A DNA stretch of 50,724 bases. It comes from Vicinamibacterales bacterium. Its GTDB lineage: Bacteria > Acidobacteriota > Vicinamibacteria > Vicinamibacterales > UBA2999. A model generated the notes under the pieces. The model saw only the letters and a program-made list of their open reading frames with translations. It searched no databases and was not told the DNA's origin. This document shows, piece by piece, positions 1-8,326 of this stretch (position 1 is the first letter of the stretch; every line of letters begins with the position of its first letter). Made by a program: the position numbers and the translations under genes. The DNA lies in assembly GCA_030680175.1 (NCBI GenBank), contig JAUXWO010000058.1, positions 1 through 50,724 on the forward strand. The letters run 5' to 3'.

Positions 1-2024
1 GCACGGGCCGCGGCGGCCTCGGCCACGCGCGCCGCCGAGGGCGGCTCCAGGCGGAGCGGGCGGATCACGTACTGCACTGGCTGCCCAGGCACCGCCACCA
101 CCGCGCGGGCGACGTACTCGCCCGGCGGGAGCACCGCGGCATCAATGGCCGCCTCGAAGGCGCGCTGACGGCCGCCGGCGCGGTCGCTGTGCCGCGCCTC
201 CGCCCGCACCAGCACGGGCGCGTCCGCCGCCGTCGCGATCTCCAGCGCCATCGTCGTCCTGCGCACGACGTCGGCGGCGCCTTCGACCTCGAGCATGGCC
301 GTCATCGCCTGCGTGCGCAGGAAGCCCGCGGCTGTCGGCCTCGGTGTGTCCCCTCGTCGGAGGGAGGCGCCGGTGAGGACGATGTCCGAGGCGGTGATGC
401 CGCCGCGCAGAGGCTGGAGGCGCGCGGTGACGGAGTGGTACACGCTGCCGCCGCGCGCGCCGTCGAGCGCGGCGAGGCGCAGCGTGTAGTCGCCCGGCTC
501 GACGAGCAGCGACGTGAGGACGAGGCGCGGCGAGGCTTCGTCCGGGCTCACCGGCTGCGCGTCGGGCGTGAAGTCGCCGCGCGCCACGACGCGGTCCTCC
601 TTGTCGAGGAGCAGCAGGGCGACGGGGAGGCGCTGCCCCTCGGTGGCCGGCTCGCCGACTTCGGCGGCGACGGTGAGCCGCACCTTGCCGGCCTCGCTGC
701 TCGTCGACACATAGGTGGCCACCCGCATGGGCAGCGCGCCGTTCGGCAGCGGTGCGGCCAGCAGCGACATCAGGTGTTCCGCGGGCGCCAGCGTCACGGC
801 GTCGTCGGCCGTCGCCGTGTCACGAATTGCGAAGGTGGGGCGCGCGCGCACGGTCAGGCCGCGGGGGCGGACGTTGACGCGGATGCGGCGATCGCGGCCC
901 GTGCGATCGTCATCGCTCGGGGTGAATCCGAGCAGGTAGTACCCGGTGAGCTCCATGCTCAGCCGGTCGAACACGCCGGCGCCGCTGCCCCCGGCGATGC
1001 GGTGCAGCCCGCCCGCGGTCTGCCCCGCCAGCTGCTCGAGCCCTTCCACCATCAGCGACTCGTCCCACATGGAGTACGGCGCGGCATTCGCCTCCATGCT
1101 GAACGCGCCCTGGCTCGGCTGGACGATCTGCACCGTCGCGCGGGCCTCGGCGGCCAGGCGTGCGAGCCGGGTCATCGGCGTGCGCTCGGTCGCGATGAGC
1201 AGGCCCTCGGAGATCAGGACGAGCGTCGTCGGGGTGCGGAGGGGGATCAGGCGTTCGAACAGCCCTTCGAGGGCCCGCACCGTCTGGAAGGTGCGCCCCG
1301 TCTGCTCGGCCAGCAGCGAGCGCGCGTCTCCGACGAGGCTCTGCTCACACTCATTCGCCAGCGCGCCGGCATCGCCGCACTCGCGCGCCACGGCCTGCTG
1401 CCACTCGAAACCGCCGCGCTCGAGCGCCACCGCCTCACTCACGTAGACGCGCTGCGCCATGCCCATGCTGGTCGCCTGGCCGGTCACCTTGGCGAGCGCA
1501 TCCGTGATGCGCTGCCGGTCGGCGGTGAACTCGACGCCGCCGACCCCGCTTGGCAGGCGGACGAGCCCGACGAGATCGCCCGGCGCGAGCCGGTCCATCA
1601 GGGCCGTCGCCGCGTTCGTGACGACGCGCGCACCGCCGAAGCGGATGCTGCCCTCGTCGACGACGATGAGGAGCAGACGCCCGGTCGAGGGCGCGTCGTT
1701 CGACGAGGAGAACGCGTCGCGCGCCGTGGCCGTTGCAGCGGCCGTGGCGGCGCCGGTGGAGATGTACTGCACGGACTCGACGGGGCGCGGACGGCCGTTC
1801 ACCTGCACGTCGAAGTCATCGATGGTGAGGGAGTCAACGGGCTTGCCGCCGCGATCGAGGACGGTCACGTCCACGAGCACGAGCTCGGCCCGCGTCTCGA
1901 ACGCGGGGCGCGGCTGCTCGGGCGGCTGTGCCGCCAGCGGGCCACCGGTCACACAGATGAAGATGACGGCGGCGACGAAGACCGCCACCGCGGTCCCCGA
2001 TCCCCGATCCCCGGTCCGCTTCAT
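1..2024 (-). CDS. VWFA-related secreted protein (partial, C-terminus beyond window)
   Basis: The frame is open from an ATG at 2024 to the window edge, about 674 codons, with no stop. A signal peptide ends near Ala-Ala-Gln at about residue 40. It is followed by the hallmark opening of acidobacterial VWFA-related proteins: a strand with LVDVTVLDRGGKPV, then 'TIDDFDVQVNGRP'. The next strand carries VVDEGS where a classical MIDAS has DxSxS, so metal binding is doubtful. Later sections resemble the usual 'GYYLLGFTP' segment and beta-rich C-terminal domains. The ATG overlaps the TGA of the upstream VWA gene (ATGA), so the two are translationally coupled. The first codons after ATG-AAG-CGG run through a heptamer repeat, so a start slightly downstream cannot be excluded. 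The likely role is an exported adhesion or complex-assembly protein; the ligand is unknown. Confidence 0.82.
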   Translation of the reverse strand, partial: MKRTGDRGSGTAVAVFVAAVIFICVTGGPLAAQPPEQPRPAFETRAELVLVDVTVLDRGGKPVDSLTIDDFDVQVNGRPRPVESVQYISTGAATAAATATARDAFSSSNDAPSTGRLLLIVVDEGSIRFGGARVVTNAATALMDRLAPGDLVGLVRLPSGVGGVEFTADRQRITDALAKVTGQATSMGMAQRVYVSEAVALERGGFEWQQAVARECGDAGALANECEQSLVGDARSLLAEQTGRTFQTVRALEGLFERLIPLRTPTTLVLISEGLLIATERTPMTRLARLAAEARATVQIVQPSQGAFSMEANAAPYSMWDESLMVEGLEQLAGQTAGGLHRIAGGSGAGVFDRLSMELTGYYLLGFTPSDDDRTGRDRRIRVNVRPRGLTVRARPTFAIRDTATADDAVTLAPAEHLMSLLAAPLPNGALPMRVATYVSTSSEAGKVRLTVAAEVGEPATEGQRLPVALLLLDKEDRVVARGDFTPDAQPVSPDEASPRLVLTSLLVEPGDYTLRLAALDGARGGSVYHSVTARLQPLRGGITASDIVLTGASLRRGDTPRPTAAGFLRTQAMTAMLEVEGAADVVRRTTMALEIATAADAPVLVRAEARHSDRAGGRQRAFEAAIDAAVLPPGEYVARAVVAVPGQPVQYVIRPLRLEPPSAARVAEAAAAR
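1992..2019. repeat. heptamer tandem repeat (GGTCCCC/GATCCCC, 4 units)
   Basis: Four 7-base units lie head to tail (ggtcccc, gatcccc, gatcccc, ggtccgc) immediately inside the annotated start of the partial VWA gene, at its junction with the upstream VWA gene. They are translated as part of the n-region of the signal peptide. Similar period-7 repeats lie at three other gene junctions in this window. Confidence 0.7.
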
Positions 2025-3376
2025 GACGTCGGCCCCCGGTAGCCCTGCCGCGCACGGACCGTGTAGCTCGTGCCCGGGACCTCGACCCGGACCTCTCGCC
2101 ACGCGCCGTCGCGCGCCGTGTTGGTCGACTCGTACCCGATCAGGTACTGGTTCGAGAGCTCCTCGATGATCTCGGCGAACGGCTCGTCGAGCCGGTCCGT
2201 GCGTTCGACGAACAGGGAGCGCCCGCCGCTCAGGTCCGCGAGCCGCTCGATCCCCTGCTTGAGCGTCTGGAGGCGCACGCCGCGGCCGAGCCCCACCATG
2301 AAGAGCGTGGCATCGCTGCTCCGGACAGCCTCCTCCACGTTCCCGAGCGTCGCGTGGCTCGCCACATCGTCGCCATCGCTGAAGATGACGAGGACGCGCC
2401 GGCCCGGCTGGCGTGACAGGAGGTCGAAGGCCTTGATGATGACGTCGTAGAGCGCGGTGCCGCCCCAGGGCGCGAGGCGGCTCACGGCGCGCGCCCGCGC
2501 CTCGCGGCTCGTCTCGCGGCGGGCGAGCGTGAACATCGCGTCGTTGAAGGCCACGAGGGAGACCTGGTCGTCCGGACCGAGCCGGTCGAGGAAGCGGGTG
2601 ACGGCGTTCTTGAGCTGCACCATGGCGTCGGCCATGCTGCCGCTGACGTCGAGTGCGACGACGATCTCGAGCGGCGCGCCTTCCGCCGTGAAGTGCGACA
2701 CGGCCTGCGGCACCCCGTCCTCGACGATCCGGAAGGCCTGCTGCGGCAGGCCTTTGACGAACCGGCCGCGGTCGGTGACGACGGCGGTGATCTGCGTGAC
2801 CTCGACGCTCGAGCGCTCGGCGATGTCGAGGTCCTTCGTCCGCACGCTCGAGATCACGCGCCCGCCGCCCTGGAGTTCGGCCACGACGCGGATCACATGC
2901 GGCCGGATCTCCGGGCCGGCGTCCCAGGTGCATTCGAGCCGGGTGGTGTCGGTGATGTTGCAGACCTGCTGGCCGTTGGCGAAGAAGCGCACCTGCGTCA
3001 CGCGCGACACGAGCGGCGCGGGCACGATGGCGGCCTGCAGCCGCGTCTGCCCGCTCAGGTAGCTGTCGGCCGTCGGCGACACGATGTGGACGGCGATGTC
3101 AGGCTCCTGCGCGGTGACGATCGCCAGCGCCGTGAGCAGGACCAGCACGGACGTACAAACACGTCCGCCTCCGCGGCCGATGGCCGCTGCGGCGAGACCC
3201 CGCCGGAGCCGAGCGAAGGCGGGAAGGCCACGAAGGCCACGAAGGCCACGAAGACCCACAAGAACACCAACAAGAACACCAACAAGAACACCGACAAGAG
3301 CCCCGACAGGAACACCGACAAGAACGCGGACCAGACGTCCTGGCCAGCCGGCCGCCGGAGAGGCGTGAAGACCCAT
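2021..3376 (-). CDS. VWFA-related domain protein with intact MIDAS
   Basis: This predicted exported von Willebrand A-domain protein has 451 codons from the ATG at 3376. The MIDAS motif is intact: DVSGSM with the first Asp near residue 243, a Thr in 'WGGTALYD', and 'IFSDGDD'. An N-terminal beta domain precedes it ('VTDRGRFVKGLPQQAFRIVEDG'), and the protein ends with the typical 'NQYLIGYE...VRARQGYRG' segment. The start is uncertain. The first ~75 codons, including a Val-Gly-Val-Leu run, are translated from an inverted-repeat/12-mer element (3156-3472), and the natural signal peptide begins only near 3150 (VLVLLTALAIVTAQ). A GTG at 3148 is an alternative. It lies downstream of the secreted unknown at 3484 and overlaps the next VWA gene by ATGA. 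Confidence 0.85.
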   Translation of the reverse strand: MGLHASPAAGWPGRLVRVLVGVPVGALVGVLVGVLVGVLVGLRGLRGLRGLPAFARLRRGLAAAAIGRGGGRVCTSVLVLLTALAIVTAQEPDIAVHIVSPTADSYLSGQTRLQAAIVPAPLVSRVTQVRFFANGQQVCNITDTTRLECTWDAGPEIRPHVIRVVAELQGGGRVISSVRTKDLDIAERSSVEVTQITAVVTDRGRFVKGLPQQAFRIVEDGVPQAVSHFTAEGAPLEIVVALDVSGSMADAMVQLKNAVTRFLDRLGPDDQVSLVAFNDAMFTLARRETSREARARAVSRLAPWGGTALYDVIIKAFDLLSRQPGRRVLVIFSDGDDVASHATLGNVEEAVRSSDATLFMVGLGRGVRLQTLKQGIERLADLSGGRSLFVERTDRLDEPFAEIIEELSNQYLIGYESTNTARDGAWREVRVEVPGTSYTVRARQGYRGPTS

Positions 3377-3472
3377 GATTGACTTGTGTCTCCTTCGTGG
3401 CCTTCCCGCCTTCGCTCGGCTCCGGCGTGGTCCCGCCGCAGCGGCCATCGGCCGCGGAGGCGGACGTGTTCG
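3156..3472. repeat. 81-bp inverted repeat with ~155-bp spacer
   Basis: The left arm (3156-3236) and right arm (3392-3472) are reverse complements over 81 bases with three mismatches. Inside each arm is a smaller palindrome, GCGGCC-GAT-GGCCGC. The spacer carries 9-mer and 12-mer tandem repeats. The element sits between the stop of the 853-codon gene at 3484 and the mature part of the downstream VWA gene. It could fold as a long hairpin in the mRNA. It looks like an inserted, non-autonomous repeat, but I cannot see a target duplication. Confidence 0.85.
3260..3331. repeat. 12-mer tandem repeat (AAGAACACCAAC-like, 6 units)
   Basis: Six consecutive 12-base units (aagaacaccaac, aagaacaccgac and variants) follow three copies of gaaggccac in the spacer of the inverted repeat. 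On the minus strand they translate as Val-Gly-Val-Leu repeats in the annotated N-terminus of the VWA gene, which is probably not natural protein sequence. Confidence 0.8.
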
Positions 3473-3483
3473 TGCGTCGCGTG

Positions 3484-6045
3484 CTACCGCGGCTGCAACA
3501 CGGTTCCGGCGAGTGCGGCGACGTAGTCTTCGATGCGGACGCGGGACAGGCGATCGGCCGCGCGCACGGTGGCGGGCCAGTCGTCCTGCATCCGGGCCCG
3601 CACGTCGTGGAAATGATCCTGTACAGCGTATGCCATCAGCGACGGGATCAGCGCGGCCGGCAGGCTCATGCCGGCCGTGTCCTCCGCGAGCCTCAGCAGC
3701 AGGTCGACGGCCTGGGTCGCCATCAGGCCGGTCTCGGTGCGTCCCCCGTGCCATTCCCACGGCTCGGCCGCGGGCATCCGGAGGCAGAGGCAGCCGGTGG
3801 CGGGCTCCGCGTACGTGCCCCAGCGATGGAGCTCCTCCGTGGCGAGGCCGGGCTCGCCGAGGGCCAGGAGGTGCCGGCGTGCGAACACCGTCGCCAGGCC
3901 TTCGGGCTGGTGTGCGGCAATCCAGGGGACGAGCGCGCGCGTCCAGGGCGAGACTCCGGCCTCGACGGCGAGCGCGTCGATGCGCGGGAGGTCGCCCGCG
4001 GCCGCCGCCACGCGCGCGCGGCCGCGGCCGATGGCCGCCGCGAGTTCGTCGCGCGTCGCGTCGGTCATCCTCGCCGGGCTCAGCAGGACGACGGTGCGCG
4101 CGAGCACCTGGGCTTCGTTCGCGCCGAGGGTGGGGGCCGGCGGCATGTCCTGTTCCTCCAGCCGCCGCAGGGCGAGGCGCGCCAGGGCGAGGTCGAGGCC
4201 GAGGAGCGCGCCCATGCCGCGCCACGGCCCGCCATCGCCGACCATTTCGTACGGCACCGTCCACGGCACGATCGCGCGGCGTTGCGAGGACGGCGACTCG
4301 AATCCGAAGTCGTGGCGCGCTGCGATCCCGCGGCTGAAGAAGGCGGGGCCCTGCGGATCGCCGAGGGCCGTGGCGTAGACGAGCGTGAGCAGGGCGCCGG
4401 CAAGGCCGATGCCTCGGGGGTGCGCGATTGCGGCGTCGAGTCCGGGGGAGTCGAGCCGGGCACGCGCCTCGCGGAGGCGTGCGAACTCGGCGGCGGCGGG
4501 ATCGACCACGTAGTCGAGGCCCTCCCAGGCGAGCGCGGTGCGGCCGGGCGCGTCGAGGACACCGGCGAGCCCCTGCAGGATGCGCGCCTCGTACGCGGTG
4601 CGCCCGGTCAGCGCGTCGGGGCTGGTGAGCCGCGGCAGCGCGGGCGCGAACGTCGCGACGAGCCAGCGCGCGACGGCGGTCGGCACATCCGCCCCGTCGA
4701 GGATCTCCCGCGCGAGCGTCGTGAGGACCGTGGCGGCCGCGTCGGACTCGAGCGTTCCCGCCCAGTGCGCACGCGTGGCCAGCGCGACCGCGCCCTGGAA
4801 GGTGATGACCGCCTCACGCCGGCGCTGGCCCGGCATGCCATCCGCGCGGCGGGCCGCGGCGATGATCCCGGCGTAGTGCGCCGGGACGTGGAGGCCGAGG
4901 CGCTCGAGCGTGAGGAGCAGCGCGCGGTAGCGGCGGAAGTTCACCAGCGTGAACGCGATGTCAGCCTCATGGCCGGCCGGCGCGCTGGCGAACACCCGCT
5001 GCGCGAAGAGCACCACTTCGAACCGGTCCCGGCGCTCGCGCAGCTGGGCGGCGGTGATCTCGCGGGCCAGCCAGTCCAGGGTCACGGGGCGGCGGGTCAG
5101 ACGGAGATCCGCGATGGCGGGCGGAGACGAGAGATCGCCGCGGCCGAAGACGTACGCCCAGAGCCCCGCGTCGTTCGGCGGCGCGACGCGGCCCGCGTCG
5201 ACGGCCACCTCGCGGGCGATGGCCCAGGCATCGGCCTGCGCGCGGAGGAACGGCCGCGCCTCCACGACCCAGTTGGTATCGGCGCCGCTCACCGTCTGGT
5301 AGAGCGCCCGCACGCGATCCTCGCGGCCGTCGACGGGCCCGAGCAGCGCGGCGAGCCGTGCGTCGTCGAGCTGCGCCAGCGTGTCGAAGAGCCAGGCGAG
5401 ACGGCCGCGGTCCCGTGCCAGCAGCTCGCGCAGGAAGGCGGTGGGTTCGCGCGGCGATGCGCCCGTGAGCGCCCGCCAGAGCGGCTCGGCGTCCGCGCCG
5501 CCCGGCACGGCGAGGGACTCGCCGTCCATGCGCAGGCTGGCGCCGACCAGCGCAATCGCGCCCGCGGCGTTGCGGTGGATCCAGCGCAGCAGATCGCGGT
5601 CCGTGGCGAGGCGCGCCTGGACGTCGGGATCGGCGCCGACGAGGCCGTAGTGCAGCAGCATCGCGCCGCGATCCTGGACGAGCGCCGCAAACAGATCATC
5701 GGCCGTCAGGCGCCTGCCGAGGATGTCGCTCCAATGATCAGGCGTGAGGAGGACCGGCACCTCGCCGGTGTGCGCGCCAGCGGCCTGTCCGGCCGCGGGC
5801 TGTGCCATCGCGGCGACAAGGCGCCGCATCGCCGCGACCTCCTGATCGGAGGCTCTGGTCGGATTCGCGTGGAGCAGGCGCGTGAGGACGAGCAGCGTAT
5901 GCGCCCGGTCGTCGTCGGTCAGCCCGAGGGTCTCGACGGTGGTCCAGCCGCCTGGGATCGGGACCGTGGTCCACGGCGCGGCGGCCTGGGTGGACAGGGG
6001 GACGGCGAGGGTCAGGGCGGCGGCAAGGAGACCGGCGACACGCAC
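3484..6045 (-). CDS. large secreted protein of unknown function
   Basis: The frame has 853 residues from a GTG at 6045, nine bases after the stop of the histidine kinase. The N-terminus is a clear signal peptide (RVAGLLAAALTLAVPLSTQAAA). The rest is rich in Ala, Leu and Arg and looks almost wholly alpha-helical, with no membrane segment. A Cys pair occurs in 'TGCLCLRMP' near the C-terminus, and conserved-looking aromatic stretches such as 'VPWTVPYEMVGDGGPW' lie in the last third. I recognise no domain and assign no function. Codon use matches the neighbours, and the good frame over 2.5 kb supports a real gene. Co-transcription with a metal-efflux two-component system upstream and two VWA proteins downstream suggests a periplasmic partner of that locus. 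Confidence 0.8.
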   Translation of the reverse strand: MRVAGLLAAALTLAVPLSTQAAAPWTTVPIPGGWTTVETLGLTDDDRAHTLLVLTRLLHANPTRASDQEVAAMRRLVAAMAQPAAGQAAGAHTGEVPVLLTPDHWSDILGRRLTADDLFAALVQDRGAMLLHYGLVGADPDVQARLATDRDLLRWIHRNAAGAIALVGASLRMDGESLAVPGGADAEPLWRALTGASPREPTAFLRELLARDRGRLAWLFDTLAQLDDARLAALLGPVDGREDRVRALYQTVSGADTNWVVEARPFLRAQADAWAIAREVAVDAGRVAPPNDAGLWAYVFGRGDLSSPPAIADLRLTRRPVTLDWLAREITAAQLRERRDRFEVVLFAQRVFASAPAGHEADIAFTLVNFRRYRALLLTLERLGLHVPAHYAGIIAAARRADGMPGQRRREAVITFQGAVALATRAHWAGTLESDAAATVLTTLAREILDGADVPTAVARWLVATFAPALPRLTSPDALTGRTAYEARILQGLAGVLDAPGRTALAWEGLDYVVDPAAAEFARLREARARLDSPGLDAAIAHPRGIGLAGALLTLVYATALGDPQGPAFFSRGIAARHDFGFESPSSQRRAIVPWTVPYEMVGDGGPWRGMGALLGLDLALARLALRRLEEQDMPPAPTLGANEAQVLARTVVLLSPARMTDATRDELAAAIGRGRARVAAAAGDLPRIDALAVEAGVSPWTRALVPWIAAHQPEGLATVFARRHLLALGEPGLATEELHRWGTYAEPATGCLCLRMPAAEPWEWHGGRTETGLMATQAVDLLLRLAEDTAGMSLPAALIPSLMAYAVQDHFHDVRARMQDDWPATVRAADRLSRVRIEDYVAALAGTVLQPR

Positions 6046-6054
6046 CGTGCAAGC

Positions 6055-7584
6055 TTACCCTCGGCCCGGTGGCTCGGGGGCTGGCGACGAGGCGTGGCTG
6101 GGACGGGGCCAGGCGCGCCGTGCGGGCGCGGAGGGCGCGTCCGTGCGGCTGGCGTGCCCGGCGCGGCCGGGCAGGCGGATCTCGAACGTCGTGCCGTCGG
6201 CCGACGAGTGAGCGACGTAGATGCCGCCGCCGAGCGCCGCGAGGACCTCGCGGCAGATCGCGAGGCCCAGGCCGCTGCCACCCGTGCGCCGGGTGCGCGA
6301 CTGATCCAGCCGGTGGAACCGATTGAAGATCGCCTCCCGCGCCAGCTCCGGGATGCCGGGCCCGGTGTCGGCCACCGTCAGGACGACGAACCCGGGCGTC
6401 CATTCGTCGCCTGGAGGGTCCTCGACGCGTCCCCCCACCGCCACCCGGCCGCCCGGGCGGTTGTAGAGCACGGCGTTGGTCAGCACGTTGTCAATGACGC
6501 GCGCCACGAGTCCCGCGTCGGCGTAAGCCACCAGATCCGGCAGATCGGTGGTCTCGAACCGCACGTCCTGGGCGCGCGCGGCGCCGGTGAGCCGCTCCAG
6601 GGCCGCCTGCACGAGGGGCGTGAGCGACACCTCCCGCAGCTCGATGGCGGCACGGCCTTCCTGTGCGCGCACGAGGAGCATCAGGTCCTCGGCGAGGGCG
6701 GTCAACGCCGACAGCCGCGCACGGACGGTCTGCAGCGCCTCCCGGTACTCCGCCTCGGTGCGTGGCTGGCGCAGCGTGACGTCGATCTCGCCAGCCATCG
6801 CCGTGAGGGGGCCCCGCAGCTCGTGCGAGGCATCGGCGGCGAACCGCCGGTTGGCCTCGAGGGCCGAGTGCAGGCGCTCGAGCACCCCGTTCAGCGAGTG
6901 CGTCATCTGTCCGAGCTCATCCTCCACGACGGGCGTGTCGAGGCGGGCGGAAAAATCGCCGGCGGCGATGCGCGCGGCGCGGGTCGTGATGCCGGTCACG
7001 GGCCGGAGCGCCGCGACGGCAAGGTGATCACCGATGACGGCGGTGAGGAGCAGGCCGCCCAGCCAGACCAGGCCGAGGAGCCAGGCGAGGCTGCGGAGCT
7101 GGCCGGCGACGTGATCCGCGAAGAGGCCGACGGCGACGACGTAGCGCGCCTCGCCCATGCGGGTCGTGAGCGCCGCGACGCGCGTCGCGTGTCCACCGGC
7201 CTCGGCCCAGACGAGCGGTGCGCGTCCGGCGAGCGCCTCGGCCACGACCGAGGGCGCGATGAGGGGCGGTCCCCCGTCCAGTTGCGCCGACGACAGCAGG
7301 ATCGCGCCGTGCTCGTCGAAGATCTGGACGACCTTGCCGGCGAACGCGCCGTCGCCAAGCGCCTCGGTGGGCAGCTCGTGCAGGTGGATGTCGAGGCGGT
7401 CGGTCGACGAGGCCAGCTCGGTGGCGGCGACGGTGCGGACCTTGAGGTCGAGGTCCCGGTAGAGGTACGTAGACGCGGCCCCGTAGATGGCGAGGTTGGT
7501 GGTGGCGAGCAGCACGGCGACGGCGACGGCCCACCGCAGGGCGAGGCGCGCACGAAACGACATCCCCCGCCCGGCGCGGGTCAT
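6055..7584 (-). CDS. two-component sensor histidine kinase of the metal-efflux locus
   Basis: This is a 509-residue membrane kinase that should phosphorylate the regulator encoded just upstream. Order: TM1 near residues 10-30 (LRWAVAVAVLLATTNLAIYGA), a periplasmic sensor region, TM2 near residues 170-190, a HAMP linker (ALRPVTGITTRAARIAAGDF), a HisKA H-box (DASHELRGPL, His254), then the ATPase N-box (NVLTNAVLYN), G1 (DTGPGI) and G2 (GGSGLGLAI). The C-terminus ends in a short Pro/Arg/Ala tail. The ATG at 7584 overlaps the regulator's TGA (ATGA); a second Met (MSFRARL) lies seven codons in. The architecture is that of CusS/CopS/CzcS-type kinases. Metal sensing is inferred from the neighbouring CzcCBA genes, since no metal ligands are obvious. 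Confidence 0.92.
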   Translation of the reverse strand: MTRAGRGMSFRARLALRWAVAVAVLLATTNLAIYGAASTYLYRDLDLKVRTVAATELASSTDRLDIHLHELPTEALGDGAFAGKVVQIFDEHGAILLSSAQLDGGPPLIAPSVVAEALAGRAPLVWAEAGGHATRVAALTTRMGEARYVVAVGLFADHVAGQLRSLAWLLGLVWLGGLLLTAVIGDHLAVAALRPVTGITTRAARIAAGDFSARLDTPVVEDELGQMTHSLNGVLERLHSALEANRRFAADASHELRGPLTAMAGEIDVTLRQPRTEAEYREALQTVRARLSALTALAEDLMLLVRAQEGRAAIELREVSLTPLVQAALERLTGAARAQDVRFETTDLPDLVAYADAGLVARVIDNVLTNAVLYNRPGGRVAVGGRVEDPPGDEWTPGFVVLTVADTGPGIPELAREAIFNRFHRLDQSRTRRTGGSGLGLAICREVLAALGGGIYVAHSSADGTTFEIRLPGRAGHASRTDAPSAPARRAWPRPSHASSPAPEPPGRG

Positions 7585-8261
7585 CGCGGTCCGTCCTTCA
7601 GCAGGTAGCCCAGGCCGCGCACGGTGTGGATCAGCGGCTCGGGTACCACGGCCTGGAGCTTGCGGCGCACGTAGCCGACGTACACATCCGCGAGGTTGGA
7701 CGCCGGATCGTACTCGCCGCCCCAGACGTGCTCGGCGAGCTGGTCGCGCGACACGATCGATTCGGCGCGCCGGACGAGGTAGGTGAGCAGCCGGTACTCC
7801 GTGGCCGTCAACGAGAGGGTGTGGCCGTGGACGCTCGCGCGGTGATCCACCGGGTCGATCTCGATCGGGCCGTACTGCAGGACGCCCGACAGGTGGCGCG
7901 TGCGGCCGCGCCGCGCCAGGGCGCGCACGCGCGCCTCGAGTTCGGCGTACGCAAACGGCTTCACGACGTAGTCGTCGGCGCCGCAGTCGAGGCCCCGGAC
8001 GCGGTCGGCGACGCCGTCGCGCGCGCTGACGACGAGCACGGGCGTGTCCACGCCCCCGGCGCGGATCTGCCGGCACACGTCAAAGCCATCGAGGCCCGGC
8101 AGCATCAGATCCAGCAGGATCGCGTCGTACGCACTGGCGGAGGCGGCGTCGACGGCCGCCGGGCCATCCGTGACGAGATCGACGAGGTACCGGTCTTCGC
8201 GCAGGCCCTTCACCAGGAAACCGCTGATCTCCGGATCGTCCTCGACGAGGAGTACCCTCAT
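7581..8261 (-). CDS. OmpR/PhoB-family response regulator of the metal-efflux locus
   Basis: The protein has 226 residues. The receiver has an acidic pocket (EDD, residues 7-9), phospho-acceptor Asp51 in 'ILLDLMLPG' and the Lys of 'YVVKPF'. The C-terminal winged helix carries 'LTATEYRLLTYLVRRAESIVSRDQL' and ends with 'IHTVRGLGYLL', the standard trans_reg_C hallmark. It is encoded between the CzcA-like pump and the kinase and overlaps the kinase gene by four bases. Its most plausible target is the 11-bp-spaced ATGAGA direct repeat upstream of the czcC-like gene (13953-13969), which has OmpR-family geometry. It is closest in kind to CusR/CopR/CzcR; which metal is sensed cannot be told. Confidence 0.95.
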   Translation of the reverse strand: MRVLLVEDDPEISGFLVKGLREDRYLVDLVTDGPAAVDAASASAYDAILLDLMLPGLDGFDVCRQIRAGGVDTPVLVVSARDGVADRVRGLDCGADDYVVKPFAYAELEARVRALARRGRTRHLSGVLQYGPIEIDPVDHRASVHGHTLSLTATEYRLLTYLVRRAESIVSRDQLAEHVWGGEYDPASNLADVYVGYVRRKLQAVVPEPLIHTVRGLGYLLKDGPR

Positions 8262-8263
8262 AC

Positions 8264-8326
8264 GGCTCTCGGCTCTCGGCTCTCGGCTCTCGGCTCTCGG
8301 CTCTCGGCTTTCGGCGCCCGGCGCTC
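8264..8326. repeat. heptamer tandem repeat (GGCTCTC, 7 plus 2 degenerate units)
   Basis: Six perfect ggctctc units from 8264, then ggctttc, ggcgccc and ggcgctc, fill the whole spacer between the pump gene and the regulator gene. The last degenerate unit contains two bases of the pump's stop codon (8325-8327). Read on the coding strand this is the same AGCCGAG family seen in the otsA-mscL spacer at 45801. Confidence 0.9.

Noticed and set aside
189-2042. 617-codon plus-strand open frame at the window start
   Set aside because: Antisense to the partial VWFA-related gene, which has a signal peptide and family motifs.
4020-4045. Another GCGGCC-GAT-GGCCGC palindrome like the one in the inverted repeat
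   Set aside because: It lies in frame within the 853-codon gene (Ala-Ala-Ile-Gly-Arg) with no flanking match to the repeat arms, so likely a codon-use coincidence.
3379-7608. 1409-codon open frame on the plus strand
   Set aside because: It is antisense to the unknown secreted protein and the histidine kinase, is made of Arg/Gly/Ala/His-rich low-complexity sequence, and mirrors third-position GC of the real genes.
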